Shown here piece after piece: positions 40,556 through 49,239 of a stretch of DNA of 64,000 bases (within the stretch, counting starts at the first letter, position 1; the number at the start of each line of letters is the position of its first letter). Source of the stretch: Frateuria aurantia DSM 6220 (GTDB taxonomy: Bacteria; Pseudomonadota; Gammaproteobacteria; Xanthomonadales; Rhodanobacteraceae). The notes under the pieces are model-generated. The model was not told where the DNA came from and did not search any database. It saw only the letters and a list, made by a program, of their open reading frames with translations. The stretch is taken from assembly GCF_000242255.2 (NCBI RefSeq), contig NC_017033.1, positions 1,426,001-1,490,000 on the forward strand, in the 5' to 3' direction. The position numbers were made by a program, and so were the translations under genes.

Positions 40556-42411
40556 ACGCTTTGCTGAACCGTCGGATCGCCCTGGTCGGCAATCCCAATT
40601 GCGGCAAGACGGCCTTGTTCAATCTGCTGACCGGCGGCCGCCAGAAGGTGGCCAACTATGCCGGGGTCACCGTCGAGCGGAAGGAAGGGCGTTTCGTGGC
40701 CGCGGATGGACGGGTGCTGAAGATTCTGGACCTGCCCGGCACCTACAGTTTCGATGCCACCAGCCCGGACGAGCGGATCACCCGTGACGTCTGCTACGGC
40801 GAGTACCCGGGTGAGGCCGCTCCGGACATGATCGTCTGCGTGGCCGATGCCACCAATCTGCGCCTGCATCTGCGCTTTGTGCTGGAGGTTCGGCAGCTTG
40901 GCCTGCCGGTGGTGCTGGCTCTGAACATGATGGATGCCGCCCGCAAGCGTGGCATCCGCATCGATCTGGAGGCCTTGCAGCAGCGCCTGGGCATGCCGGT
41001 GATCGAGACCGTGGCCGTGCGCCGCGACGGTGCCCGCGAGCTGGTGGCCCGCTTGAGTGCCGAGGCGATGCCAGCTCCGCCGCAGGTTCGGTCCAGAGAT
41101 TCCGAGCAGGGCGGGGATCATGAGGCGCTGCACCGCGAGGTGCGCGAGATACTGGCCGCGGCCGTGACCATGCCGGCACAGACGGAGAGTCGCGACGATG
41201 CCCTGGATCGCTGGATTCTGCACCCGGTCTGGGGCGTGGTGATTCTGGCGGTGGTGATGTTTCTGGTCTTCCAGGCCGTGTATTCGGTCGGCAAGCCGCT
41301 GACCGATCTGATCGGCGATGCCTTCGGCTGGATGGGCGGACAAGTGGCCAGCCTGATGCCGGCTGGTGCCTTGCAGAGCCTGATTTCGGACGGCATTTTC
41401 GGCGGTCTGGGCACCGTGCTGGGTTTTCTGCCGGAAATCCTGGTGCTGTTCTTTTTCATTCTGGTACTGGAAGAATCCGGTTACCTGCCGCGAGCGGCTT
41501 TTCTGCTGGACCGGCTGATGCTGACAGTAGGTCTGACCGGGCGGTCCTTCATTCCCTTGCTGTCCAGTTTTGCCTGTGCCATTCCAGGCATCATGGGCAC
41601 GCGCAGTATCCAGGATCCGCGTGACCGTTTGACGACGATTCTGATCGCGCCACTGATGACCTGTTCGGCGCGACTGCCGGTTTATGCCTTGCTGATCGGT
41701 GCGTTCATTCCCGCGCATCGTGTCGGCGGGTTGATGAATCTGCAAGGCCTGGTGCTGTTTGCCCTCTATGTGCTCGGCATTGTCGGGGCCATGGCGGTGG
41801 GCTGGGTCATGAAGCGGTTTCGCCATGACCAGAGCGAGCATGCGCTGCTGATGGAATTGCCGTCCTACCGCCTGCCGACCCCGCGCGACGTGGCGATCGG
41901 ACTCTGGGAGCGGGCGTCGATCTTCGTCAAGCGGCTGACCGGGGTGATTCTGGCCCTGACCGTCCTGATGTGGTTCCTTTCGGCATTTCCCGGGCCGCCG
42001 GCAGGCGCGACGCGCCCGGCCATCGAGTACAGCTTCGCCGGCTACTTCGGCCACTGGCTGCAGTATCTGTTCGCGCCGTTGGGCTTCACCTGGGAGATGT
42101 GCATTTCCCTGATTCCGGCCTTTGCCGCTCGCGAGACGGCGGTGGCGGCCCTGGCGACCGTCTATTCGGTGGGCGGCGCTGATCTGGGAGGAGACGGGTT
42201 GGGTGCGGCTCTGACCCACAATTTCGGCCTGCCCAGTGCCTTGTCGCTGCTGGTCTGGTTCGTGTTCGCCCCGCAGTGCATGTCGACCCTGGCGGTGATT
42301 CGCCGGGAGACGCATTCCTGGCGCAATGTGCTGGTTTCCTTCGGTTACATGTTCGGCATTGCCTATCTGGCTTCGCTGATCACCTACCAAGTCGCGAGGT
42401 GGCTGCTGTGA
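40552..42411 (+). CDS. feoB: Ferrous iron transporter FeoB
   Basis: A 619-residue inner-membrane Fe2+ transporter. An N-terminal G protein has G1 GNPNCGKT (residues 13-20), G3 DLPGTYSFD and G4 NMMD, followed by a short GDI-like helical spacer and about eight membrane segments with the Gate motifs (FFFILVLEESGYLPRAAFLLDR; IIPAFAARETAVAALATVYS-like). It is shorter than the 773-residue E. coli protein mainly in the spacer and C-terminus, as in other xanthomonads. Start and end both overlap neighbours (ATGA with feoA, GTGA with the next gene), so the three are translated together. Expected to be derepressed by low iron through Fur. Confidence 0.96.
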   Translation: MNALLNRRIALVGNPNCGKTALFNLLTGGRQKVANYAGVTVERKEGRFVAADGRVLKILDLPGTYSFDATSPDERITRDVCYGEYPGEAAPDMIVCVADATNLRLHLRFVLEVRQLGLPVVLALNMMDAARKRGIRIDLEALQQRLGMPVIETVAVRRDGARELVARLSAEAMPAPPQVRSRDSEQGGDHEALHREVREILAAAVTMPAQTESRDDALDRWILHPVWGVVILAVVMFLVFQAVYSVGKPLTDLIGDAFGWMGGQVASLMPAGALQSLISDGIFGGLGTVLGFLPEILVLFFFILVLEESGYLPRAAFLLDRLMLTVGLTGRSFIPLLSSFACAIPGIMGTRSIQDPRDRLTTILIAPLMTCSARLPVYALLIGAFIPAHRVGGLMNLQGLVLFALYVLGIVGAMAVGWVMKRFRHDQSEHALLMELPSYRLPTPRDVAIGLWERASIFVKRLTGVILALTVLMWFLSAFPGPPAGATRPAIEYSFAGYFGHWLQYLFAPLGFTWEMCISLIPAFAARETAVAALATVYSVGGADLGGDGLGAALTHNFGLPSALSLLVWFVFAPQCMSTLAVIRRETHSWRNVLVSFGYMFGIAYLASLITYQVARWLL

Positions 42412-42707
42412 ATGCCTGGATCCAGAATACGATGCTCGGCCTGATTTTCGCTGCCGCGATCTACTACGCGTGGCGCAAGGTGCTGCCGGGTCCCAGTGCA
42501 CGTGTACTGACGCGTTGGTCGATGGCCTTGTCAGGTCCTGGCCAGCCGGCCTGGCGGCAGCGCCTGGGACGCTGGCTGCGTCCGAAAGCAGCGGTCGGTG
42601 GTTGCGACAGCGGCTGCAGTGCCTGTGACGGCTGTGCCCCCAAGCCTCAGGCCGAGCCCGGCAAGGCCGTGCCGCTGACCTTTCACCGCAATCCGCGTCA
42701 GCACTGA
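42408..42707 (+). CDS. Small membrane-anchored Cys-rich protein of the feo operon
   Basis: A 99-residue protein begun by a GTG that overlaps the feoB stop. Residues 7-22 (NTMLGLIFAAAIYYAW) form one membrane helix; a basic stretch (about 46-61) follows, then GGCDSGCSACDGC with cysteines 66, 70, 73 and 76 (CxxxCxxCxxC). I believe it belongs to a family of unknown function found beside feoB in xanthomonads. The position is that of FeoC, which in enterobacteria carries an iron-sulfur cluster, but there is no FeoC-like winged helix. A metal- or cluster-binding partner of FeoB is the natural guess. Confidence 0.78.
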   Translation: MNAWIQNTMLGLIFAAAIYYAWRKVLPGPSARVLTRWSMALSGPGQPAWRQRLGRWLRPKAAVGGCDSGCSACDGCAPKPQAEPGKAVPLTFHRNPRQH

Positions 42708-42785
42708 GGCCGGCTTGCCGCGACGGGGCCGCTGGCGGCGCGTTATCATGGCCGACTGTTCAACCCACCCCATTGCGAGATTGCC

Positions 42786-43178
42786 ATGAGTCTTATCCAG
42801 GTACCGGTATCCTACGGTGAATTGATCGACAAGATCACCATTCTCGAAATCAAGTCGCAGCACATCACCGACGCGGCCAAGCTGGCCAATATCCGGACTG
42901 AACTCGATCTGCTGAATGCGACCTGGGCTGCACATCCGGCCTCGGCCAATGACATCTCGGCCGAAAAGGCGGAGTTGCTGGCGGTCAATCAGGCGCTGTG
43001 GACCATCGAGGACGATATCCGCATCAAGGAAAAAGCCAAGGCCTTCGACCAAGGCTTCGTCGAGCTGGCCCGCGCCGTCTACGTCACCAATGACAAGCGT
43101 GCCGCAATCAAGCGCGACATCAATGTCCGCCTCGGCTCGGCTCTGGTCGAGGAAAAGTCCTACCAGGACTACAAGTAA
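42786..43178 (+). CDS. DUF6165-type conserved protein
   Basis: A 130-residue soluble helical protein (MSLIQVPVSYGELIDKITIL, LANIRTELDLLNATWA, a coiled middle, and VTNDKRAAIKRDINVRLGS near the end). Homologues of this length and sequence are widespread in proteobacteria, often near surface polysaccharide genes, without a known function. It lies 78 bases after the feo operon on the same strand and may be read from it or from its own promoter. Convergent with the AraC gene. Confidence 0.75.
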   Translation: MSLIQVPVSYGELIDKITILEIKSQHITDAAKLANIRTELDLLNATWAAHPASANDISAEKAELLAVNQALWTIEDDIRIKEKAKAFDQGFVELARAVYVTNDKRAAIKRDINVRLGSALVEEKSYQDYK

Positions 43179-43218
43179 GCATTGACCGGCAGGGCGCCCC
43201 GTCAGGGGCGTCGCGGTC

Positions 43219-43959
43219 TCAACCCGCCTCGGCCTGTCCCCGGCTGACGGCATGCGGCGGACTGGTCAGCAGCAGCTGCCGATAATCTCGAGGTGTCATG
43301 CCCACCGTGGCCTTGAATTGTCGTGCGAAGGCGCTTTGGTCGGTAAAACCGCAACTCATGCCGATATCGGCCACGCTGCCGGGCTCGCGCAACAGTTGCA
43401 TGGCTGCCTCGATGCGATAGCGGGCCAGCACCTGTTGCGGCGTCAGCTGGAACACGCGGCGGAAGTGCCTCTCCAGCTGGGCGACCGACATGCCGGAAAG
43501 GTCCGCCAGATTCTGCACCCTGACTTTCTCGCCGTAATGCTGTTGCAGATGTTCGTTCGCGCGTTGCAGCCGTGCGTAGACCGGGTGGCGCATATCCGGC
43601 AGGCCCAGATCGCGGGAGATGCCGATCAGGCCGACAATGCGCCCGCGCTGCTCCACCGGCAGCTTGCGCGTCAGGCACCAGCCGGGAGCCCGGTTGGGAA
43701 AGACATGCACTTCCAGCTGATTGTCGATTCGTACGCCGGCCAGCACGTGCTGATCCTGCTCGGCGAAGCTGCGCCCAAGTGCAGGCGGGAACAGGCTTTC
43801 GACGCTGTGGCCGATGACCTGGTCGCGCCGCTTCAGCCCCAGCCGCCTGACCAGGGTCAGATTGACATGGGTGTAGCGTGCCTGCGGGTCCTTTACGAAA
43901 AACACGACGTCAGGCAAGGCATCGAACAAGCCCTCCATGGTCTCGGCAGATAGATTCAT
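43219..43959 (-). CDS. PAS domain-containing AraC family regulator
   Basis: A 246-residue regulator. The N-terminal PAS domain (about residues 5-120: MEGLFDALPDVVFFVKDPQA, YTHVNLTLVRRLG, GRIVGLIGISRDL) probably senses a small ligand. The C-terminal AraC DNA-binding domain (about 140-235) has two helix-turn-helix parts (VQNLADLSGMSVAQLERHFR; VADIGMSCGFTDQSAFARQF, then GMTPRDYR). It is divergent from the 4-hydroxyproline 2-epimerase gene with 108 bases between, and so is the likely activator of the hydroxyproline genes. GGAG lies 7 bases before the ATG at 43959. Ligand (hydroxyproline or a pathway intermediate) is inference. Confidence 0.9.
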   Translation of the reverse strand: MNLSAETMEGLFDALPDVVFFVKDPQARYTHVNLTLVRRLGLKRRDQVIGHSVESLFPPALGRSFAEQDQHVLAGVRIDNQLEVHVFPNRAPGWCLTRKLPVEQRGRIVGLIGISRDLGLPDMRHPVYARLQRANEHLQQHYGEKVRVQNLADLSGMSVAQLERHFRRVFQLTPQQVLARYRIEAAMQLLREPGSVADIGMSCGFTDQSAFARQFKATVGMTPRDYRQLLLTSPPHAVSRGQAEAG

Positions 43960-44067
43960 TGCGCAGCTCCCCCCGAGCGGCAGTTGTTGCTGATTGTGCT
44001 GATTTCCGCGCCGCGTGACACCAACGTCGCCTAGACGCTCCCCCAGTTGCGGACGCACCATGAAGCC

Positions 44068-45006
44068 ATGTACAGCATCGACTACATCGACTCCCACACG
44101 GCCGGTGAACCTACCCGTGTCATTCTAGCCGGCTTGCCGTCTCTGGGCCGCGGACCTTTGTCACAACGCCTGCAGCGATTCAGGGATGAGCATGATCACT
44201 GGCGCAGCGCCATTGCCTGCGAGCCACGCGGCTCGGATACCATGGTGGGTGCCTTGCTGCTGACGCCGGAAGACCCGAGCTGTTGCGCCGGCGTGATCTT
44301 CTTCAACAATGTCGGTTATCTCGGCATGTGCGGGCACGGAACCATGGGGGTGATCCGGACCCTGGCCCATCTCGGACGCATCAGTCATGGCGTGCATCGG
44401 CTGGAAACGCCAGTCGGGGTGGTCGAGGCGGAGCTGCTGGCGGACGGCCATATCCGCATTGCCAATGTGCGCAGTTATCGCTTCGCTCAGGCCGAGGTTG
44501 ATGTGCCGGGTCATGGCCGGGTGCGTGGCGATATCGCCTGGGGCGGGAACTGGTTTTTCATCACCGATGCCAGTCCCCGACCGCTGGAATATCGTTGGTG
44601 GCGTGAGCTGACCGATTACACGGCGGCGCTGCGCAGCGCGCTGGAAGCCGCTGGTATCACGGGTGTCGATGGTGCGGAAATCGATCATATCGAGTTGAGC
44701 ACGCCGCTGGCCGCCGGCCGTGGCGCCCGCAACTTTGTCTTGTGTCCCGGTCTGGCCTATGACCGTTCTCCGTGCGGAACCGGTACCAGCGCGAAGCTGG
44801 CCTGCCTGGCCGCCGACGGCAAGTTGGAACCCGGTAAGGCCTGGCGTCAGGAGGGCGTGCTGGGTACCGCGTTCGAAGCCAGTTATCAGCCTGATGGCGA
44901 CGGTGTGTTGCCGACTCTGCGCGGGCAGGCTTCGATCACCGCGATCGGCCAGCTGCTGCTGGATCCCGAGCAGGATCCGTTCGCCTGGGGCATCCGCGAT
45001 CTCTGA
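44068..45006 (+). CDS. 4-hydroxyproline 2-epimerase
   Basis: A 312-residue proline racemase family enzyme. It carries both catalytic cysteines: Cys88 in MCGHGT and Cys236 in DRSPCGTGT, the pair that distinguishes epimerases and racemases from the Thr-containing dehydratases. It converts trans-4-hydroxy-L-proline to cis-4-hydroxy-D-proline, the first step of bacterial hydroxyproline breakdown. Proline racemase itself is less likely because the next two genes are the later steps of the hydroxyproline pathway. Start at 44068 (MYSIDYIDSHTAGEPTR) is the usual N-terminus; the ribosome binding site is weak. Confidence 0.9.
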   Translation: MYSIDYIDSHTAGEPTRVILAGLPSLGRGPLSQRLQRFRDEHDHWRSAIACEPRGSDTMVGALLLTPEDPSCCAGVIFFNNVGYLGMCGHGTMGVIRTLAHLGRISHGVHRLETPVGVVEAELLADGHIRIANVRSYRFAQAEVDVPGHGRVRGDIAWGGNWFFITDASPRPLEYRWWRELTDYTAALRSALEAAGITGVDGAEIDHIELSTPLAAGRGARNFVLCPGLAYDRSPCGTGTSAKLACLAADGKLEPGKAWRQEGVLGTAFEASYQPDGDGVLPTLRGQASITAIGQLLLDPEQDPFAWGIRDL

Positions 45007-45075
45007 ACTTTTCCGGCCCGCGGCGATGGCTGTCGGGCCTTGGCAGGACTTCATCATTTCACTTGAGGAAAGAAT

Positions 45076-45981
45076 ATGGCCACGAATTCGCTGTGGCAGG
45101 GTGTCATCCCTGCAATTACCACTCCCTTCACTGTCGAGGGTGCGATTGATCATGCCTTTCTGGCCGATCACGCCCGGCAGCTGATCGCGGCAGGTTGCAC
45201 CGGCATCGTGCCGCTGGGTTCGCTGGGCGAGGCGGCGACGCTCAGTTTCGAGGACAAGTGCGCGATCATGGAGACCTTGGTCGAAGCGCTCGGTGACCGT
45301 GCTCCGGTGATCCCCGGCATTGCCTCGCTGTCCACGGACGAGGCCGTGGCGCTGGCCAGGCGTGCCGAGGCCATCGGTTGCAAGGGCCTGATGGTTCTGC
45401 CGCCTTACGTGTACTCCACCGACTGGCATGAAATGGGTGCGCATATGCGTGCGGTGCTGGGTGCCACCGGCCTGCCGTGCCTGCTTTACAACAACCCGGT
45501 CGCCTACAAGACCGACTTCAGCCCGGAACAGATCGCCGAGCTGGCCGGGGAATACCCGCTGTTGCAGGCCGTCAAGGAGTCGTCCGGTGACGTCCGTCGC
45601 TTTGCGGCCCTGAAGTCGCTGCTGGGTGATCGTCTGGCCCTGTTGGTGGGCATGGATGATGCCATTGTCGAAGGTGTCTGCATGGGCGCCACGGGCTGGA
45701 TCGCCGGCTTGGTCAATGCGTACCCGAAGGAATCGGTCAAGTTGTTCGAGCTGGCCTCCAGTGGTGGTTCGGCGGCGGCCGCCGAGCTGTATGCCTGGTT
45801 CCTGCCCTTGCTGCGGCTCGATACGGTGCCGAAATTCGTGCAGCTGATCAAGCTGGTGCAGGCCAAGGTGGGTCTCGGCTCAGAGTCTGTGCGTGCGCCC
45901 CGGCTGGTGCTGGAAGGCAGCGAGCGAGCGGCCGCCCTGGCGGTCATTGATCGGGCCATTGCCAGCAAGCCGGCGATCTGA
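45076..45981 (+). CDS. DapA-family lyase, probable 1-pyrroline-4-hydroxy-2-carboxylate deaminase
   Basis: A 301-residue class I aldolase-like barrel: GVIPAITTPFTVEGAIDHAF, PLGSLGEAATLSFEDK, Tyr138 in CLLYNNP, and Schiff-base Lys167 in QAVKESSGD. In hydroxyproline catabolism a member of this family removes ammonia and water from pyrroline-4-hydroxy-2-carboxylate to give 2-oxoglutarate semialdehyde. Context (epimerase before, aldehyde dehydrogenase after, stop overlapping the next ATG) supports that role over lysine synthesis, where the true dapA would be elsewhere. Clear GAGGAA upstream of the ATG. Confidence 0.87.
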   Translation: MATNSLWQGVIPAITTPFTVEGAIDHAFLADHARQLIAAGCTGIVPLGSLGEAATLSFEDKCAIMETLVEALGDRAPVIPGIASLSTDEAVALARRAEAIGCKGLMVLPPYVYSTDWHEMGAHMRAVLGATGLPCLLYNNPVAYKTDFSPEQIAELAGEYPLLQAVKESSGDVRRFAALKSLLGDRLALLVGMDDAIVEGVCMGATGWIAGLVNAYPKESVKLFELASSGGSAAAAELYAWFLPLLRLDTVPKFVQLIKLVQAKVGLGSESVRAPRLVLEGSERAAALAVIDRAIASKPAI

Positions 45982-47567
45982 TGATGACGACGGCCAAGGC
46001 GTTGCTGGCCGGTCACTGGCGCGAAGCCCGTGATCCGGTCGGCCATTTCAGAGCGAATGATCCGGCGACGGGCGAGGCCATCGGCCCTGTTTTTCCTGTG
46101 CATGGGCAGCAGGACGTGGAGGCCGCCCTCGTGGCGGCCGAAGCGGCGGTACCCGTCCTGCTGGATGCGACCGCGCAGCAGATCGCAGGATTTCTGGAGG
46201 CCTACGCCTCCAGGCTGGAAGCTGGCATCGATGAGTTGGTGGTGCTGGCGCATGCCGAGACGGCGCTGGCGATCAATCCGCGTCTGAGCCAGGCTGAGAT
46301 GCCGCGTACCGTTTCACAATTGCGGCAGGCCGCGGCGGCGGCGCTGAGCAGCAGCTGGCGGCAGCCGACGATTGACACCGCAGCGGGTCTGCGGTCGCAC
46401 CTGGCTCCGCTGGGCAAGCCGGTACTGGTCTTCGGGCCCAACAATTTTCCGTTTGCCTTCAATGCCGTGGCCGGCAGTGATTTCGCCTCGGCCATCGTGG
46501 CACGCAGTCCGGTGATCGCCAAGGCCCATCCGGCCCATCCCGGTACCAGTCGCCGTCTGGCCGAGCTGGCTGCGGAGGCTTTGCAGCAGGTCGGTCTGCC
46601 GGCCGCCACCGTGCAGTTGTTGTATCACGTTGAAAGTAAGGTGGGCCTGGCCTTGTGTGCCGATCCGCGTCTGGGTGCCATCGGCTTTACCGGCAGCCGT
46701 GCCGCGGGGCTGGCACTGAAGGCCGCCGCCGATACGGCCGGCACGCCTTTTTACGGTGAACTTTCCAGCATCAATCCGGTACTGATGCTGCCCGGTGCAT
46801 TGGCCGAGCGTGGCGAGACATTGGCCCAGAGCTTGTTCGGATCGGCCACCATGGGCAGCGGCCAGTTCTGTACTCAGCCCGGCCTGGTGCTGGTGCCGAA
46901 GGGAGCGGAAGGGGATGCTTTCGTCGCGGAGGTGGCCTCGCGTTTTGCCAATGCCTCACCGCAACGACTGTTTACTGCCGCGGCCGTGCATCATGTCGAG
47001 CAGGGCCTCGCGGCCTGGTTGCAGGCCGGGGCCGAGATGCTGGCCCAGGGCAGTGCCGAGGCGTCCGGTTTTGCCTGTGCGGCGGCACTTTGCGAGGTGT
47101 CGGCGGAGCGCTTCATTGCTTCGGGCTCTGCTTTGCAGCAGGAGATATTCGGTCCGCTCAGCCTGCTGGTGCGCCATGAGGGTGTGGCCCAGGCCAGGGC
47201 GGTACTGGACCGGCTGGAAGGCAATCTGACCGGTACGCTCTTCACGGCACATGACGGCAGTGACGATGGGCTTTGGCAGGAACTGGTTCCGCATCTGCGA
47301 GGCAAGGTGGGGCGCCTGATCGAGAATCAGATGCCGACCGGGGTGGCCGTGAGCCCGGCCATGAATCATGGTGGCCCGTTCCCCAGCTCAACCCAGGTGG
47401 CAGCGACTTCGGTGGGCATGCCGGCGGCGATTCGTCGGTTCAGCGCCTTGCATTGTTATGACCAGGTGCGGGAGGATCGTTTGCCTGACGATTTGCGCGA
47501 TGCCAATCCTGCCGGCATCTGGCGGCAGATCGATGGCATCTGGAGCCAGCAGGCCGTCGGTGGCTGA
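45981..47567 (+). CDS. Aldehyde dehydrogenase, probable 2-oxoglutarate semialdehyde dehydrogenase
   Basis: A 528-residue ALDH of the KGSADH-like branch (longer than ordinary ALDH): Rossmann part FGPNNFPFAFNAVAGSDFA, cofactor loop GFTGSRAAG, general base Glu260 in YGELSSINP and nucleophile Cys297 in GSGQFCTQPG. It oxidises 2-oxoglutarate semialdehyde to 2-oxoglutarate with NAD(P)+, the last step of the hydroxyproline (and some pentose) pathways. The ATG overlaps the stop of the deaminase (TGATG), so the two are translated together. Followed by a convergent GH35 gene 68 bases away. Confidence 0.88.
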   Translation: MMTTAKALLAGHWREARDPVGHFRANDPATGEAIGPVFPVHGQQDVEAALVAAEAAVPVLLDATAQQIAGFLEAYASRLEAGIDELVVLAHAETALAINPRLSQAEMPRTVSQLRQAAAAALSSSWRQPTIDTAAGLRSHLAPLGKPVLVFGPNNFPFAFNAVAGSDFASAIVARSPVIAKAHPAHPGTSRRLAELAAEALQQVGLPAATVQLLYHVESKVGLALCADPRLGAIGFTGSRAAGLALKAAADTAGTPFYGELSSINPVLMLPGALAERGETLAQSLFGSATMGSGQFCTQPGLVLVPKGAEGDAFVAEVASRFANASPQRLFTAAAVHHVEQGLAAWLQAGAEMLAQGSAEASGFACAAALCEVSAERFIASGSALQQEIFGPLSLLVRHEGVAQARAVLDRLEGNLTGTLFTAHDGSDDGLWQELVPHLRGKVGRLIENQMPTGVAVSPAMNHGGPFPSSTQVAATSVGMPAAIRRFSALHCYDQVREDRLPDDLRDANPAGIWRQIDGIWSQQAVGG

Positions 47568-47634
47568 CCATCCAGGCCGGCCCCCTCGTGACGAGGTGGC
47601 CGGCCGTTGCGGCAGTGATGGACCGGCCAGGCGT

Positions 47635-49239
47635 TCAGTACGTGCCAGCCACCACGCGCAGCAGGCTGGGACGATCGCCGAAATTCAAGCCGTAATCGAT
47701 TTCGTCCCCGTTCCACAGCCGTTCCATCACCCAATGACCTTCTGCATCGAAATGACCTTGCCCGGCACGGATGATCTGGCCGTGGCGGCCATCGGCATGG
47801 TCGCGCCGCAGCTCGACTCTGGCCCTTGAGCCGGTGATCAGCCAGCTGCCATCAGGCAGGTCAACCAGCAGCACGTGGCCGTCATGATGGGGACTGCCTG
47901 CGGGTGTCGGTGGTGTATCGCCCCATGGTGGTGGTCCGTAGGACACCTGTGCTTTCCAGTGATGGCCGAGGTCGATGTCGCCGCGAGTCTTGCCTGCGGC
48001 CTCGATGTCGGTACGAACTCGGCCTTCGGTCAGGGCCTGGGCCAGCGGACGGTTGATGCTGTCCAGCAGGGCAAACTCGGTGGCATAGGCCTGGCGCGCG
48101 GCCAGGTCGGCCGGGCTGGCGGGATCACCGTCGATGCCGAAGGTGGAGAATGCGACTGCCGAGGCGCTCAATGCATCGTAGATGAGACGCGGCATGGCGG
48201 CATCGAACCCGGTTTCGGAAATGAAAGCCGGGTTGTCCGCACGGTGATATTGCCCGATGACACGATCGAACTCGTCCCGGTCGGTGGCATACAGGTCAGT
48301 GCCGATCGCATCGATATGCGGCGCGGCGGCTTTCCACACATCCAGAACGGTGTCGGTGGCTCCGCCGCTGGGGTAATCGAGGCCCGGCTGGTGTTTGTTC
48401 TTGTAATGCAGCCAGGTATTCACATAAGTCGGCAGGGGATAGACGGCCTTGCCGGCTGCCGCGACCTGGTCGATATAACGGGCGGTCTGCCAGGCCTGGA
48501 AAGCTTCTTCGGCCCGATCGCCAAACACCTGTGACCAGTTTCCGGCGTTGTGGCCGAGGCGTTGGGCCAGTTCGGCCGGTACCGGCCCGGCAAAGGCGAC
48601 ATCGGCTTCAGGACGATGGTCACGCACCGCACCGAACAGGCCGGGTTCGTTCTCCACCTGGACCATGACCACCGTGTGACGGGTGCCGTCCATGGATTTC
48701 AGATGATTCATCAGCGCGGTGAAGGCCTGCCGATCCGCTTGCAGGTTGGTCTGACTGAAGGTCGACAGATCGGTCAGCGGCTGGCCCTTGGCCGACAGGG
48801 CACGTGGATACCGGACCGGATCGGTCTTGATCCAGTCCGGTGCATATTGCATCTGTCCGTTTTTCCAGCTGCCGAACCACAACAGCACCAGATGCAGATG
48901 ATGCGCCCGGGTCTGGGCCAGCAAGGCATCGATATGGCTGTAGTCGTAATGCCCCGGTGCCGGCTCCAATTGCTGCCAGTAAACCGGTGCCAGCAGCGTA
49001 TTGGCATGGGTTGCCATGATGGCCGGCCACGAAGTCGTCAGGACCTGGGGCCAGCTGTTGGAATTGTGGATCTGGGCGCCCAGCAGCAACCACGGGCGCC
49101 CGTCCAGCTGCAGACTGTAGTGCCCCTGCCGGAGTGTCAGCTCAGGCAGGGACGGGGCCTGGGTCGAGGCCATGGCGCCGAACCCGGTCACCAGGCTGGC
49201 CAGGCCAAGTGCCCAGCGTGTGATGCGGAGGGACCGCAT
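47635..49239 (-). CDS. Secreted GH35-type beta-galactosidase (DUF5597 group)
   Basis: A 534-residue exported glycosidase. A signal peptide (about residues 8-24) is followed by a TIM barrel with acid/base Glu198 in VQVENEPG and nucleophile Glu in AFISETGF near residue 335, then a C-terminal beta domain (HVLLVDLPDGSWLITGSRAR, RLWNGDEIDYGLNF) of the DUF5597 kind. This group of GH35-like enzymes removes terminal beta-galactose, for example from galactans, arabinogalactan proteins or xyloglucan. It overlaps the TonB receptor stop (TGATG; a GTG three bases earlier is possible) and so is translated with it, suggesting that its substrate is imported by that receptor. Confidence 0.85.
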   Translation of the reverse strand: MRSLRITRWALGLASLVTGFGAMASTQAPSLPELTLRQGHYSLQLDGRPWLLLGAQIHNSNSWPQVLTTSWPAIMATHANTLLAPVYWQQLEPAPGHYDYSHIDALLAQTRAHHLHLVLLWFGSWKNGQMQYAPDWIKTDPVRYPRALSAKGQPLTDLSTFSQTNLQADRQAFTALMNHLKSMDGTRHTVVMVQVENEPGLFGAVRDHRPEADVAFAGPVPAELAQRLGHNAGNWSQVFGDRAEEAFQAWQTARYIDQVAAAGKAVYPLPTYVNTWLHYKNKHQPGLDYPSGGATDTVLDVWKAAAPHIDAIGTDLYATDRDEFDRVIGQYHRADNPAFISETGFDAAMPRLIYDALSASAVAFSTFGIDGDPASPADLAARQAYATEFALLDSINRPLAQALTEGRVRTDIEAAGKTRGDIDLGHHWKAQVSYGPPPWGDTPPTPAGSPHHDGHVLLVDLPDGSWLITGSRARVELRRDHADGRHGQIIRAGQGHFDAEGHWVMERLWNGDEIDYGLNFGDRPSLLRVVAGTY

